Positions 26,401 to 31,789 of a stretch of DNA of 42,121 bases are shown here, piece by piece. The position numbers and the translations under genes were made by a program. The notes beneath the pieces are model-generated. The model saw nothing but the letters and a program-made list of their open reading frames with translations. It had not been told where the DNA came from and searched no databases. Within the stretch, counting starts at the first letter, position 1. Every line of letters starts with the position of its first letter. Location: positions 1 through 42,121 of the forward strand of contig JABUFC010000029.1 of the NCBI GenBank assembly GCA_013314715.1. Reading direction: 5' to 3'. Origin of the DNA: Bacteroidales bacterium (lineage in GTDB: Bacteria; Bacteroidota; Bacteroidia; Bacteroidales; GWA2-32-17).

Positions 26401-28013
26401 ATATCAGGTGGAGAAACAATCTGAAAACTTCGGGTTCGTGTACAAGAATTACCATCTGTAACTGTAACATAGTAAAAACCCGCACAGAGATTGATTAAAT
26501 CTTCACTATTACTTGTAAAACCTCCAGGACCTGTCCAATTATATGAATAAGGCGATACACCACCTGTAACTGTTAAATTAATAGTACCCGTACATTGACC
26601 ATAACAATCAACATTGGTAAGAGCTCCCGTTATCACAATTGCATCTGGCTCTGTTATATCAATAGACAAAGTAGTTGTACATGCTGCATTATCTGTAATG
26701 GTTACCTGATAGGTTCCTGCCGTTAAATTTGATAAACTACTTCCACTACACGGACAACTTGGACCCGTCCAAGTGTAAGAATAAGGAGCCGTACCACCAC
26801 TAACCGTAAGGGTAATCGTGCCATTATTTCCACCATTACAAGTAACATTGGTATGCGATTCGGTAACATTGATAGCTGCCGCAGAATTTATGGTTACTGA
26901 TAATGTGGAAGTACACGAATAAGTATCGGTAACAGTTACAGCATAGTTCCCTGCTTCTAAATTAGTAATATCTTGTGTATTAGCGGTAAAGCCATTTGGA
27001 CCTTGCCAATTATAACTATAAGGAGCGGTTCCTCCATTTACAGTTAAATCAATAGAACCGGTAGCTGTTCCAAAACAACCAACATCGACATGTGTTTCAG
27101 TTAAGACAATGGCTGAGTTTTCGGTTATAGTAACAGGTCCACCCGTTACCGTACAGCCATTATTATCCATAACAGTTACTCCGTAAGTACCTGCTGCTAA
27201 TCCATTAAATGTATTCCCAACAAAATACCCCCCACCAATATCGTAAGCATAAGGAGGGTTGCCTCCTGAAGCATAAATGGTTAAACTACCAGAGCCTCCG
27301 TTACAAAAAACCGGGGTGTAAGAAATAGAATCAATAATCAAAGCTGGCGGAGCTGTTATATCAAAAGAAAAATCTTTTGTACAACCCATATCATCGGTTA
27401 CGGTAACAGTATAGGTGCCTGCACATTTGTTTGTAATATTAGCTGTAGTTTCGCCCGACGACCAGCTATAATAGGTATTACCTTGGGCATTAGTAACATA
27501 ATAAATGCTAATACCACCATCACATTTCCCGTTACAACTTTCGTTAAACACTTCATAATCGCCTTCTTCTATCGACATTTGAGCCGGAGCCAATATATAT
27601 ATATTTCCAACCGTAACCGTTGAATTATCGTTATCGCGAACTCTAATAGTATAAGGTGCTGATGAACCACACAAGCCCGAAATAGTATAAGGAAAATCAC
27701 TTGCTTGAAGGTTATTAAAAAAAACGAAACCACCGCCTAAATCAGGTGGTTTGGTCAATCTAATATTTACAGGATAAGTTGGAGTACCCGTTAAGGAAAT
27801 GGTTATGCTTCCATCGCAGTTACCAAAACAACTCACATTTGTAATATTATCGATAGAAACCCCAAAAGAACCTTTTGCATCTTTAAGAATATTTTCGTCA
27901 GTTGGGTCATTATATATAACCTGATAATCGTTTATGCTAACCTTTTGCTGACCTATTACCAACAAATTGCTTATTAGTAATAATGCGAAAAGAATTATTT
28001 TCCTCTTGTCCAT
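17439..28013 (-). CDS. Giant SprB-like surface adhesin, type B T9SS cargo
   Basis: About 3524 residues from ATG 28013; an in-frame GTG at 28079 is less likely because the signal peptide starts at MDKRKIILFALLLISNLL. Roughly 39 SprB-type repeats (period ~77 residues) run from about 27840 to 18187. Each has SCxGxC...GG.PPY.Y.W...LCAGxYxVTVTDxxGC. One repeat is interrupted by a proprotein-convertase-like P domain (24492-23918). Two PKD-like segments (STGLSDST, GPNQTI, STGLEDSA) follow, then the type B sorting domain (IPSGFTPNGDGINDEW, YNRWGEKLYYS, GTYYYIINL) at about 17710-17439. It should be exported by T9SS and act in surface adhesion or gliding-type motility. It is first in the operon with porP/sprF. 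Confidence 0.93.
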   Translation of the reverse strand: MDKRKIILFALLLISNLLVIGQQKVSINDYQVIYNDPTDENILKDAKGSFGVSIDNITNVSCFGNCDGSITISLTGTPTYPVNIRLTKPPDLGGGFVFFNNLQASDFPYTISGLCGSSAPYTIRVRDNDNSTVTVGNIYILAPAQMSIEEGDYEVFNESCNGKCDGGISIYYVTNAQGNTYYSWSSGETTANITNKCAGTYTVTVTDDMGCTKDFSFDITAPPALIIDSISYTPVFCNGGSGSLTIYASGGNPPYAYDIGGGYFVGNTFNGLAAGTYGVTVMDNNGCTVTGGPVTITENSAIVLTETHVDVGCFGTATGSIDLTVNGGTAPYSYNWQGPNGFTANTQDITNLEAGNYAVTVTDTYSCTSTLSVTINSAAAINVTESHTNVTCNGGNNGTITLTVSGGTAPYSYTWTGPSCPCSGSSLSNLTAGTYQVTITDNAACTTTLSIDITEPDAIVITGALTNVDCYGQCTGTINLTVTGGVSPYSYNWTGPGGFTSNSEDLINLCAGFYYVTVTDGNSCTRTRSFQIVSPPDININAFVQNPTCSGNCNGFINLNVNGGTPVYTYAWSSGQTTQNISNLCAGSYTVTVTDSRGCTKSQTFNLTDPAGMNLTETHIDVTCHGLNNGSIDLTVGGTYTSPLTYNWSGPNGYTNTTEDITNLYAGNYNVTVTDASSCSKTLSVVINENSNIILTASILNVSCNGSCDGSIDITVNGGVAPYSYNWTGPSFSSTNEDIVNLCLGTYNLTVTDALGCTKDTSFEITQPYPIVITDVHQNVTCNGLNNGSIDITVSDGNPPYTYQWSGPSCPCNTEDLTNLQPGVYTVTVTDVSLCTQTYSVTITEPSVLAVSETHTNVSCFGGNNGSITLTVSGGTAPYSYTWTGPSCPCNGSSLSNLTAGTYDVTVTDANSCSTTLSIVITQPANALSVTESHTNVSCYGGNNGSITLTVLGGTAPYSYTWTGPSCPCSGSSLSNLTAGNYNVTVTDANSCTTTLSIVITQPANALSVTESHTDVLCFGGNNGTINLSVSGGTAPYSYTWTGPSCPCNGSSLSNLTAGTYNVTVTDANSCSTALSIIVAQPNQLIADITSQTNMSCGGGCSGSATVSVSGGTPNYSYLWSDGETTSTATALCVGWNYVTVTDAHSCTSVDSTEILAPPALSAVISDSSMSCGGVPTGVFGGGMYVPDGPICPQQCYETTVDISAFAPSATLQNANQLESICVNMEHSFAGDLSFKIICPNGQSVVLDSYDNSGGSYLGLANEQDCHSCISNPPGCGQGTGWTYCWSSIYPQQGLLNTLDGQTSPVPPTDVTNHLNYLTPQNALTSLVGCPLNGTWKMEICDNWQIDDGWVFWWQVNFAASLYPSQYCNGTATVSPQGGQAPYSYMWSNGATSQTITDLCAGNYCVTITDANNCTASTCVTIIDINLTIDSISKTDASCSGVCNGTATVHTTNGFAPILYNWSNGATTQTITNLCAGTYKVTVTEDNGCTAVDSVIIDNGISMIVTINQTSTILCNGDCTGGAVVLVQNGQAPYSYTWSPNVGDNGPIISNKCADTYNVTVTDNNGCTATGSTTFSAPPALVIDSTQVTNEQPCNASNNGSITIFVSGGTSPYQYNIGTGNQVSNTFSGLAAGTYTPTITDANNCQLIGAPITITEPSLLVIDNVSGTDVTPCNGSANGTITVTVSGGVAPYLYDIGSGNQASNIFNGLSGGTYTVTITDNLGCTIVANPVTINEPSLLTLDLVSQTDVACNGACTGTLQVTGNGGVAPYSYTWNPNVGIGNSLTNLCAGLYFATVTDQLGCTATRTFEIKDTSNLELDTLLLQHPLCFGQANGAITVGGSGGFPPYTYQWDNGLPPQANQINLAAGTYNVTIYDDSLCSRSTSFTLVNPAPVNDSITLDQSISCFGVCNAIITVHPYDGVGIYTYQWDDPANSTTATVNNLCAGTYHVTISDGNGCTKTDSITITEPSQILSTLTQTQSILCYGQCTAQVQDVISGGTAPYTYTWSAGLASGSTVSNVCAGWLYVTISDANSCSTIDSIEITQPDSIQISFINVTQVNCHGDCSGQATAQVIGGTGVYSYQWSVSAGGQTTATATNLCAGFHDVTVTDANGCSNVNTVQISDTSNLNVLIVSQNNPLCNGDSTGAITVTGIGGFPPYSYIWEDATTDSIRINLPAGVYSVTVYDDSLCSHSMMITLVDPPILQDSITIDNPISCNGNCNAVVTVYPYGGTAPYILLWQTGSTAQTIFGLCAATYYVTITDANGCVRIDSVTITEPDVLLSSLSITQAISCYNSCDGQVQVSTSGGTSPYSFAWSSGASGNLATNLCAGWVFVTTTDAYNCTRVDSIELSQPDSLSIIVNTVPVSCSGNCSGIASVFVLGGTLPYSYQWDTNAGNATTPIVDSLCANIYSFTVTDANGCIKVGTASIIDTSNLKIDTLLLQNPLCFGQCNGAITVGGSGGYPPYTYAWDNGLPSQANQINLCAGSYTVTLTDDSLCKRWATITLTNPPALQDSINVLQSISCFNDCNGAVASFPYGGTAPYVFDWDDSFLSHNDTLQWLCAGNYHVTITDANGCVVTDSVSLVNPPQLTSSLAITQAISCYGTCNGMATATISGGTLPYSFAWSNGDNAATADSLCAGWVYLTVTDANLCQVVDSIEFIQPDSLNLLFSSTAASCGGTNGTATVTVTGGTAPYTYQWDANAANQTTATATSLGVNIYFVTVTDGNGCTKVGSVSVIDTSNLVINITNIHHISCAGSCDGSATASVTGGYPPYTFLWSTTPAQTDSIATSLCVGTYFVTVVDDSLCSRVAMVDITDADVLAVNDSIVPISCPGLCDASIILTPTGGTPPYISYQWSIIGETDSIASGLCSGTYYYTVTDANNCVVSDSVTIIDPGTMTVSINVLQNLLCHNDCNGSLGVTVNGALGPYNYQWNNGITDSVLVGLCAGFYEVTVTGVGGCSAVANFTLMNPDSLQLTFTNVLQVACGGDCSGRVTALVTGGTPPYTIQWDANAGNATTPTIDSLCANLYFVTVTDQNGCSLTSMFEITDTSHLELHIIDSSMVTCYGRCDGWALAQAQNGYIPYTYEWNTVPAQYNAQAVDLCAGTYLVTVTDDSLCSRVRMVTITQPDSLYLRVVDSTQIRCYGDCNGSVTVSPIGGTMPYTLLWSNAQIDTVATGLCAGLYTATLTDAHNCADSIKYIVSQPTAINDSTSVITSLCAQGSNDGSVTLTINGGTPPYQVLWNTGDTLTQLDSLSSGTYYYTITDAHGCIKQDSVNVQPMIVVHATAKTDTTICYGDSVQIFGFGGAVYFWTPSTGLSDSTVFNPFAKPTITTTYYFTVFDSICFDVDSVTIGVYPQITVDAGPNQTILYDHTTTLNGTCSDANATFLWVPSTGLEDSASAVTIAHPLETTTYYLLATNVNGCTVIDSVTITVIPKIRIPSGFTPNGDGINDEWVIDLIELFPNCEVYIYNRWGEKLYYSKGYPPSERWNGKYKGKDLPSGTYYYIINLHDEAYPDPITGPITIMR
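23918..24492 (-). other. P-domain-like insertion within a SprB repeat
   Basis: About 190 residues interrupt unit 15 between its first and second cysteines (SMSCGG on one side, YCNGTATV on the other). The insert has proprotein-convertase P-domain features: a start rich in YETTVDIS, then ICVNMEHSFAGDLSFKIICPNG, an internal GGSYLG, and GTWKMEICDNWQIDDG near the end. It contains about eleven additional Cys. P domains are common adhesive or stabilising modules in T9SS cargo. Confidence 0.8.
24770..25480 (-). repeat. Three near-identical 237-bp tandem units inside the adhesin
   Basis: Units 11-13 recur at an exact 237-bp spacing: the GAACAACTATTAGCATCGG-like segment starts at 24799, 25036 and 25273. 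All three encode the TGPSCPC loop and the same SSLSNLTAG segment. They look like a recent tandem amplification and are a likely site of copy-number change or assembly collapse. Confidence 0.85.
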
Positions 28014-28131
28014 ATTGGCAAAAATTAAGTAAATGCTTTTACGGATATTATTAAAATATGTTACTTCTTTTATCTTCACGTTTCTTCATCTTTATAATTA
28101 GACGTAAATCGATTGTATTTGGTTGCCCTTA

Positions 28132-28851
28132 CTATCCATAGAAAGCTATCTTTTTCAACCGTTCCTGTTCGACTATTTCTATCTCCTTACCATTTATTTT
28201 TATGAGTTTTTCTTTTCTAAATTCAGATAATGTACGTATTACATTTTCAGTTGTCATACCAATTATCTCACCTATTTCTTTTCGCGATACCGGTAGTTCA
28301 AAAACATTTTTTTTATAAATATTCTCAGCAAATTCTAAAAGTACATATGCTATACGACCTCTTAAATTCTTACTATTGATAATCATAAACCGCTCAATCA
28401 ATTCATTCGATGCCTTCGTAAGTTTCGACACAAAATCATAAGCAAATTCACCGTTTGTAAGTATAAGTTTTTTAATTTCTTTTAGTGGAATAAAACAAAT
28501 TTCAGAATCTTCAATCGCAGTTAAATTATACAATCCATTCTGCTCATTAAATATTGTCAATAAACTTATTTTATCAAAGGGTTTAGCAATGGATATAATT
28601 TGACTTTTACCATCGGGTAAAATAGTAAAATATTTTACCAATCCCGATTTTATATAGATTAAATCGGTAATAACATCGTTAGAAGTGAATATAACCTCAC
28701 CTTTTTTAAAATGTCGTTCTTTCTTTATAACACAAAGACTTTCAACTTCTGATGGTTTAATATTTTCGAAATACAACGACCTTACGATACAATGCTCACA
28801 TTCACAGCGTATTGAATTTGATATACCATCTTTTTTTTCAATTTCACTCAT
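28132..28851 (-). CDS. Crp/Fnr-family regulator with N-terminal Cys cluster
   Basis: A 239-residue regulator. The N-terminus carries C16, C18 and C21 (RCECEHC), plus C40; with C119 (SEICFIP) inside the sensory domain this echoes FNR, where N-terminal Cys and one internal Cys hold an oxygen-labile [4Fe-4S] cluster, though the spacing differs. The beta-roll spans about 40-135 (FKKGEVIFTSNDVITDLIYI). The C-terminal winged HTH (about 160-235) contains SRKEIGEIIGMTTENVIRTL. It is divergent from the SQR-DUF1641-TusE-DsrE operon, with a 97-bp intergenic region holding back-to-back promoters and three TATCATA heptamers. A redox- or sulfide-responsive regulator of that operon is the natural hypothesis. 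Confidence 0.88.
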   Translation of the reverse strand: MSEIEKKDGISNSIRCECEHCIVRSLYFENIKPSEVESLCVIKKERHFKKGEVIFTSNDVITDLIYIKSGLVKYFTILPDGKSQIISIAKPFDKISLLTIFNEQNGLYNLTAIEDSEICFIPLKEIKKLILTNGEFAYDFVSKLTKASNELIERFMIINSKNLRGRIAYVLLEFAENIYKKNVFELPVSRKEIGEIIGMTTENVIRTLSEFRKEKLIKINGKEIEIVEQERLKKIAFYG

Positions 28852-28883
28852 ATGATAACTATCATAATATGTTCTGTATCATA
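28851..28883. promoter_or_regulatory. Candidate operator: three TATCATA heptamers
   Basis: TATGATA at 28851-28857 and TATCATA at 28860-28866 form a perfect 7-bp inverted repeat around AC. A third TATCATA lies at 28877-28883, 17 bp from the second. The block sits in the leader of the Crp/Fnr gene and about 34-66 bp upstream of the -7 element of the SQR operon, so one dimeric regulator could repress itself and activate the operon. Confidence 0.5.
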
Positions 28884-28903
28884 CTTAAATATAATAAGCA
28901 ACG

Positions 28904-28911
28904 CAAAGATA
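28904..28911 (-). promoter_or_regulatory. Candidate -7 element for the Cys-bearing Crp/Fnr gene
   Basis: The minus strand reads TATCTTTG (TAnnTTTG), 52 bp upstream of the start codon at 28851. It lies immediately next to the plus-strand element at 28917. Confidence 0.45.
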
Positions 28912-28916
28912 TAAAC

Positions 28917-28924
28917 TAATTTTG
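28917..28924 (+). promoter_or_regulatory. Candidate -7 element for the SQR operon
   Basis: TAATTTTG (TAnnTTTG) 24 bp before the ATG at 28949. No TTTG is present at -33, which is consistent with dependence on an activator bound upstream. Confidence 0.5.
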
Positions 28925-28948
28925 CATAAACTAAAAACAGACGAAAAT

Positions 28949-30184
28949 ATGAAAAAAATAATCATTTTAGGTGGGGGTACCGCCGGAACTATGATGGCAA
29001 ATAAATTAAGAAAAGCACTAGACCGCGAAGAATGGAAAATTACTATCATCGATAAACATAAAACACACTATTATCAACCTGGTTTTTTATTTATTCCGTT
29101 TGGTATTTATTCAAAACAAGACGTTATGAAGCCCAAAATGGATTTTTTCCCCGCCGGTGTTGAAGTATTATTTACAGATGTTCAAAAAATTGATGCCGAT
29201 AACCATCAAATTATTTTGCCAGACGACACACATTTGAAATACGATATATTAATTATTGCTACAGGAACGCAAACACGTCCCGACCAAACGCCAGGTTTAA
29301 AAGAATCACTTTGGTATCAAAAAATATTCGATTTTTATACTATCGAAGGAGCATTGGCTTTACGCGAATTTTTAAAAAAATGGGAGGGTGGTACATTGCT
29401 CATAAACATAGCCGACATGCCCTACAAATGTCCCGTTGCTCCACTTGAGTTTGCCTTTTTAGCAGATGAGTATTTTACTAAAATCGGAATTCGAAATAAA
29501 GTAACCATTAAGTATGTAACCCCACTTTCGGGAGCTTTTACAAAACCACGTGCTACTAAAATGTTGAGCGAACTTTTAACAGAAAAAAACATTGAAGTAA
29601 TTCCTGATTTTTACCTCGAGCGAGTAGATAACGAAAAACAATGCATTGTTTCGTACGATGGAAGAGAATTACCGTTCGATTTATTAACGATTGTACCGGT
29701 TAATATGGGTGACGAACTCATTGCCCGAAGCGGTTTAGGAGATGACTTAAACTATGTTCCAACCAACAAGTTCACCTTACAAAGCGAAAAATACGAAAAC
29801 ATATTTGTAATAGGCGATGCTTCTAATATTCCAACATCAAAAGCCGGCTCTGTTGCACATTTTTCGGGCGAAATACTCTTCGAAAACTTAATGTCGTATA
29901 TCGAAGGTCGTCCCTTACATGCAAAATTCGATGGACATGCCAATTGCTACATCGAAACCGGTTTTGGCAAAGGCTCACTCATTGACTTTAATTACGAAAC
30001 AGAACCACTTCCCGGCACATTCCCTTTACCAGGAGTGGGACCTTTTGGTTTATTAAAAAACACCAAAACCAATCACTACGGTAAAATTATTTTCCGTTGG
30101 ATATACTGGCATATCTTGCTGCGTGGAAAAGAAATGCCTATCGAACCCCTTATGACCATGGCAGGTAAATGTAAAAAATGTTAA
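28949..30184 (+). CDS. Sulfide:quinone oxidoreductase-like flavoprotein
   Basis: A 411-residue protein from ATG 28949; an in-frame TTG at 28922 overlaps the promoter and is rejected. The FAD-binding Rossmann motif is ILGGGTAGTMMANKL (6-20), the second motif ATGTQTRPD lies at 104-112, and the C-terminal FAD-contact motif is FVIGDASNIP (286-295). C161 in YKCPVAPLEF is the conserved SQR-family cysteine; C333 (ANCYIETG) is a candidate second redox Cys. The tail ends CKKC. SQRs are peripheral membrane flavoproteins oxidising sulfide to zero-valent sulfur with quinone as acceptor. The following DUF1641, TusE/DsrC-like and DsrE genes fit sulfur-atom handling. It could also act on another persulfide or thiol. 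Confidence 0.85.
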   Translation: MKKIIILGGGTAGTMMANKLRKALDREEWKITIIDKHKTHYYQPGFLFIPFGIYSKQDVMKPKMDFFPAGVEVLFTDVQKIDADNHQIILPDDTHLKYDILIIATGTQTRPDQTPGLKESLWYQKIFDFYTIEGALALREFLKKWEGGTLLINIADMPYKCPVAPLEFAFLADEYFTKIGIRNKVTIKYVTPLSGAFTKPRATKMLSELLTEKNIEVIPDFYLERVDNEKQCIVSYDGRELPFDLLTIVPVNMGDELIARSGLGDDLNYVPTNKFTLQSEKYENIFVIGDASNIPTSKAGSVAHFSGEILFENLMSYIEGRPLHAKFDGHANCYIETGFGKGSLIDFNYETEPLPGTFPLPGVGPFGLLKNTKTNHYGKIIFRWIYWHILLRGKEMPIEPLMTMAGKCKKC

Positions 30185-30187
30185 GCT

Positions 30188-30763
30188 ATGAGTACAGAAC
30201 TAATGCAACAACAGATAACCGAGCTCAATCAGAAAGTTGATTTGCTGCTCGAGTACATCAACGAACAACGCCAAAAACGTCAAGTTTTAGACGATTTAGC
30301 AGACGATTTATATCGAATAGGTAACGATGCATTCAAAACTGCCGTTAAAGAATTTGACGACCGAGGCATTGAACTAGATATGGATCAACTTAAAATGATG
30401 CTCTTTAAATTTATACGAAACATCGAAACCTTTAACACACTACTAACGATGCTCGAAAGCATTACCGATTTAGCCAAAGATGTCTCACCTATTGTAAAAG
30501 AAGTAATTATTGATCTTACCCACGAAATGGAACGCCTCGAAAATGCAGGAGTTTTCGATTCTCTTAAAACCATTTTCAATAACATTTCTAATCCACAATT
30601 TTTAGAAACCATGGCTCACCTTACAACCGTCTTAGCCAATACCAAGCCCGATCCTGAACTCGATAATAAATCACTCTTTAAAATAATGAAAGAAATGCGA
30701 AGTCCTGAGGTTCGCAGAGGCTTATCGTACGGACTTAGAATAGTAAAAGAATTATCAAAATAA
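30188..30763 (+). CDS. DUF1641 protein
   Basis: A 191-residue soluble, mostly helical protein. It begins with a predicted coiled coil (about 5-35; QQQITELNQKVDLLLEYI), and the rest consists of amphipathic helices ending in the DUF1641-like segment GLSYGLRIVKELSK. The family has no assigned biochemistry, but it often sits next to SQR-type or formate-dehydrogenase-type oxidoreductases, which suggests an accessory or tethering role for the flavoprotein. It starts 3 bp after the SQR gene and is certainly cotranscribed. Confidence 0.78.
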   Translation: MSTELMQQQITELNQKVDLLLEYINEQRQKRQVLDDLADDLYRIGNDAFKTAVKEFDDRGIELDMDQLKMMLFKFIRNIETFNTLLTMLESITDLAKDVSPIVKEVIIDLTHEMERLENAGVFDSLKTIFNNISNPQFLETMAHLTTVLANTKPDPELDNKSLFKIMKEMRSPEVRRGLSYGLRIVKELSK

Positions 30764-30792
30764 ATGTTTAACAAATAAAAAATCAAAAAATT

Positions 30793-31104
30793 ATGGCAAC
30801 AAAAGTTTTAGCAGGTATTACCGTCGAAGTTACCGACGAAGGTTACTTAACCGATGCAAGCAAATGGACGCCCGAAATAGCTCACGCTATTGCAAGCGAA
30901 GAGGGCTTAAACCTAACCCCCAAACACATGGATGTATTAAACTACATTCGCGAAAAAGCCCTAAAAGGCGAAACCCTTACCATACGTGCTATTGGTAAAT
31001 CTGGCATCGTTGATATTAAAGGATTCTATGAATTATTTCCCGGAGCTCCTTTGAAATTAGCTTCGAAAATAGCCGGAATTTCTAAACCTACTTCATGTGT
31101 TTAA
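30793..31104 (+). CDS. TusE/DsrC-family sulfur carrier, single-Cys form
   Basis: A 103-residue cytosolic protein. Typical DsrC/TusE features are GYLTDASKWTPEIAHAIA (17-34), a helix with LTPKHMDVLNYIRE, and the C-terminal arm FPGAPLKLASKIAGISKPTSCV. The penultimate Cys (CysA, C102) that carries sulfur is present. The partner CysB, expected 11 residues earlier, is Ser91. DsrC of dissimilatory sulfur metabolism has both; TusE-type proteins have only CysA. This form should therefore relay sulfur as a persulfide rather than form the intramolecular trisulfide. It lies 29 bp after the DUF1641 gene. Confidence 0.9.
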   Translation: MATKVLAGITVEVTDEGYLTDASKWTPEIAHAIASEEGLNLTPKHMDVLNYIREKALKGETLTIRAIGKSGIVDIKGFYELFPGAPLKLASKIAGISKPTSCV

Positions 31105-31121
31105 CCTAAAATAAAGCAACT

Positions 31122-31622
31122 ATGCAAAAAGAAGAATTCCCTTTAAAAAAAGTTTGTCTCATTTGCGCCAAAGGCACCATAGAAGACGTATATGCAACAT
31201 TGGTCATGGCTAATGGAGCCGTTATGGAAGGCATTGAGACAAAGGTATTTTTTACCTTTTTTGGTTTAGATGCCATCACCAAAAAGCAAATTAAAAAGAT
31301 TCATACGGCTACGGTTGGTAATCCGGCACTTCGTATGCCCGGCGGACTTCCATTCCCGACATTACTTGGCATGTTGCCCGGAGTAGAAGCCGGCGTTTCG
31401 GCAATGATGAAAAGTCAAATGGAAAAACTTGATATTCCAACCATTCCCGAATTTTTAGAAATGATAACAGCTGGTGGTGGCGAAATATATGCTTGTAAGC
31501 TTGCCATGGAAATGTTTAAATTGAAAAAAGAAGACCTTGTAGATGAAGTTAAAGCGGTATTAACCGTCGGCGATTTTTATAACATGTGTGGTGGCCAAGG
31601 AACACAAATTATTTTTACTTAA
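31122..31622 (+). CDS. DsrE/DsrF-family sulfur-transfer protein
   Basis: A 166-residue cytosolic protein of the DsrE-like fold. Markers are VCLICAKGTIEDVYATLVMANGA near 11-33, FFTFFGLDAI (43-52), and GGEIYACKLAMEMF near 119-132, with C125 at the usual position of the sulfur-carrying Cys; C12, C15 and C156 are additional. DsrE-type proteins accept sulfur and pass it to TusA or TusE/DsrC partners. It lies 17 bp after the TusE-like gene and is the last gene of the operon; a palindromic repeat and a terminator follow. Confidence 0.88.
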   Translation: MQKEEFPLKKVCLICAKGTIEDVYATLVMANGAVMEGIETKVFFTFFGLDAITKKQIKKIHTATVGNPALRMPGGLPFPTLLGMLPGVEAGVSAMMKSQMEKLDIPTIPEFLEMITAGGGEIYACKLAMEMFKLKKEDLVDEVKAVLTVGDFYNMCGGQGTQIIFT

Positions 31623-31716
31623 CCCTACAACCCACCGTCATACCGAGCTTGTCGAGTATAACCATTCACAAACCAAAATTAACATTAAGGCCATTATTCG
31701 ACAAGCTCAGAATGAC
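31621..31716. repeat. Palindromic dispersed repeat, copy B
   Basis: The second copy of the element at 31-126, with arms 31637-31656 and 31698-31716. It starts at the stop codon of the DsrE gene and sits before the terminator, a typical intergenic location for REP-like elements. Confidence 0.75.
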
Positions 31717-31754
31717 AAGCAAACAAGTAGTTCGGCTCGTCTCGTTATTATTTT

Positions 31755-31789
31755 AAAAACGGTTGTTAAATTTTTTAATAACCGTTTTT
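31755..31789. terminator. Bidirectional intrinsic terminator
   Basis: AAAAACGGTTGTTAAA pairs with TTTAATAACCGTTTTT (one G-U pair, 3-nt loop), with T-rich sequence on both sides. It lies between the convergent sulfur operon and the DUF3108 gene, whose stop codon overlaps the stem edge. Confidence 0.88.

Larger units (their letters stand above)
18187..27840 (-). repeat. SprB repeat array (about 39 units)
   Basis: Counted by eye from the conserved first-Cys motif (SCxG) of each unit. Unit length is ~230 bp. Three sub-zones are visible: an N-terminal mix with WTGPxGF- and TGPSCPC-type loops (units 1-13), a middle zone containing the P-domain insertion (14-20), and a C-terminal zone where four unit types recur in fixed order (21-36, then partial). 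Confidence 0.9.

Noticed and set aside
28014-28079. 22-residue N-terminal extension of the giant adhesin
   Set aside because: It starts at GTG, has no signal character, and precedes a clear ATG and signal peptide at 28013.
28922-28948. Nine-residue N-terminal extension of the SQR-like protein
   Set aside because: It starts at TTG inside the predicted -7 promoter element; the FAD-binding motif directly follows the ATG at 28949.
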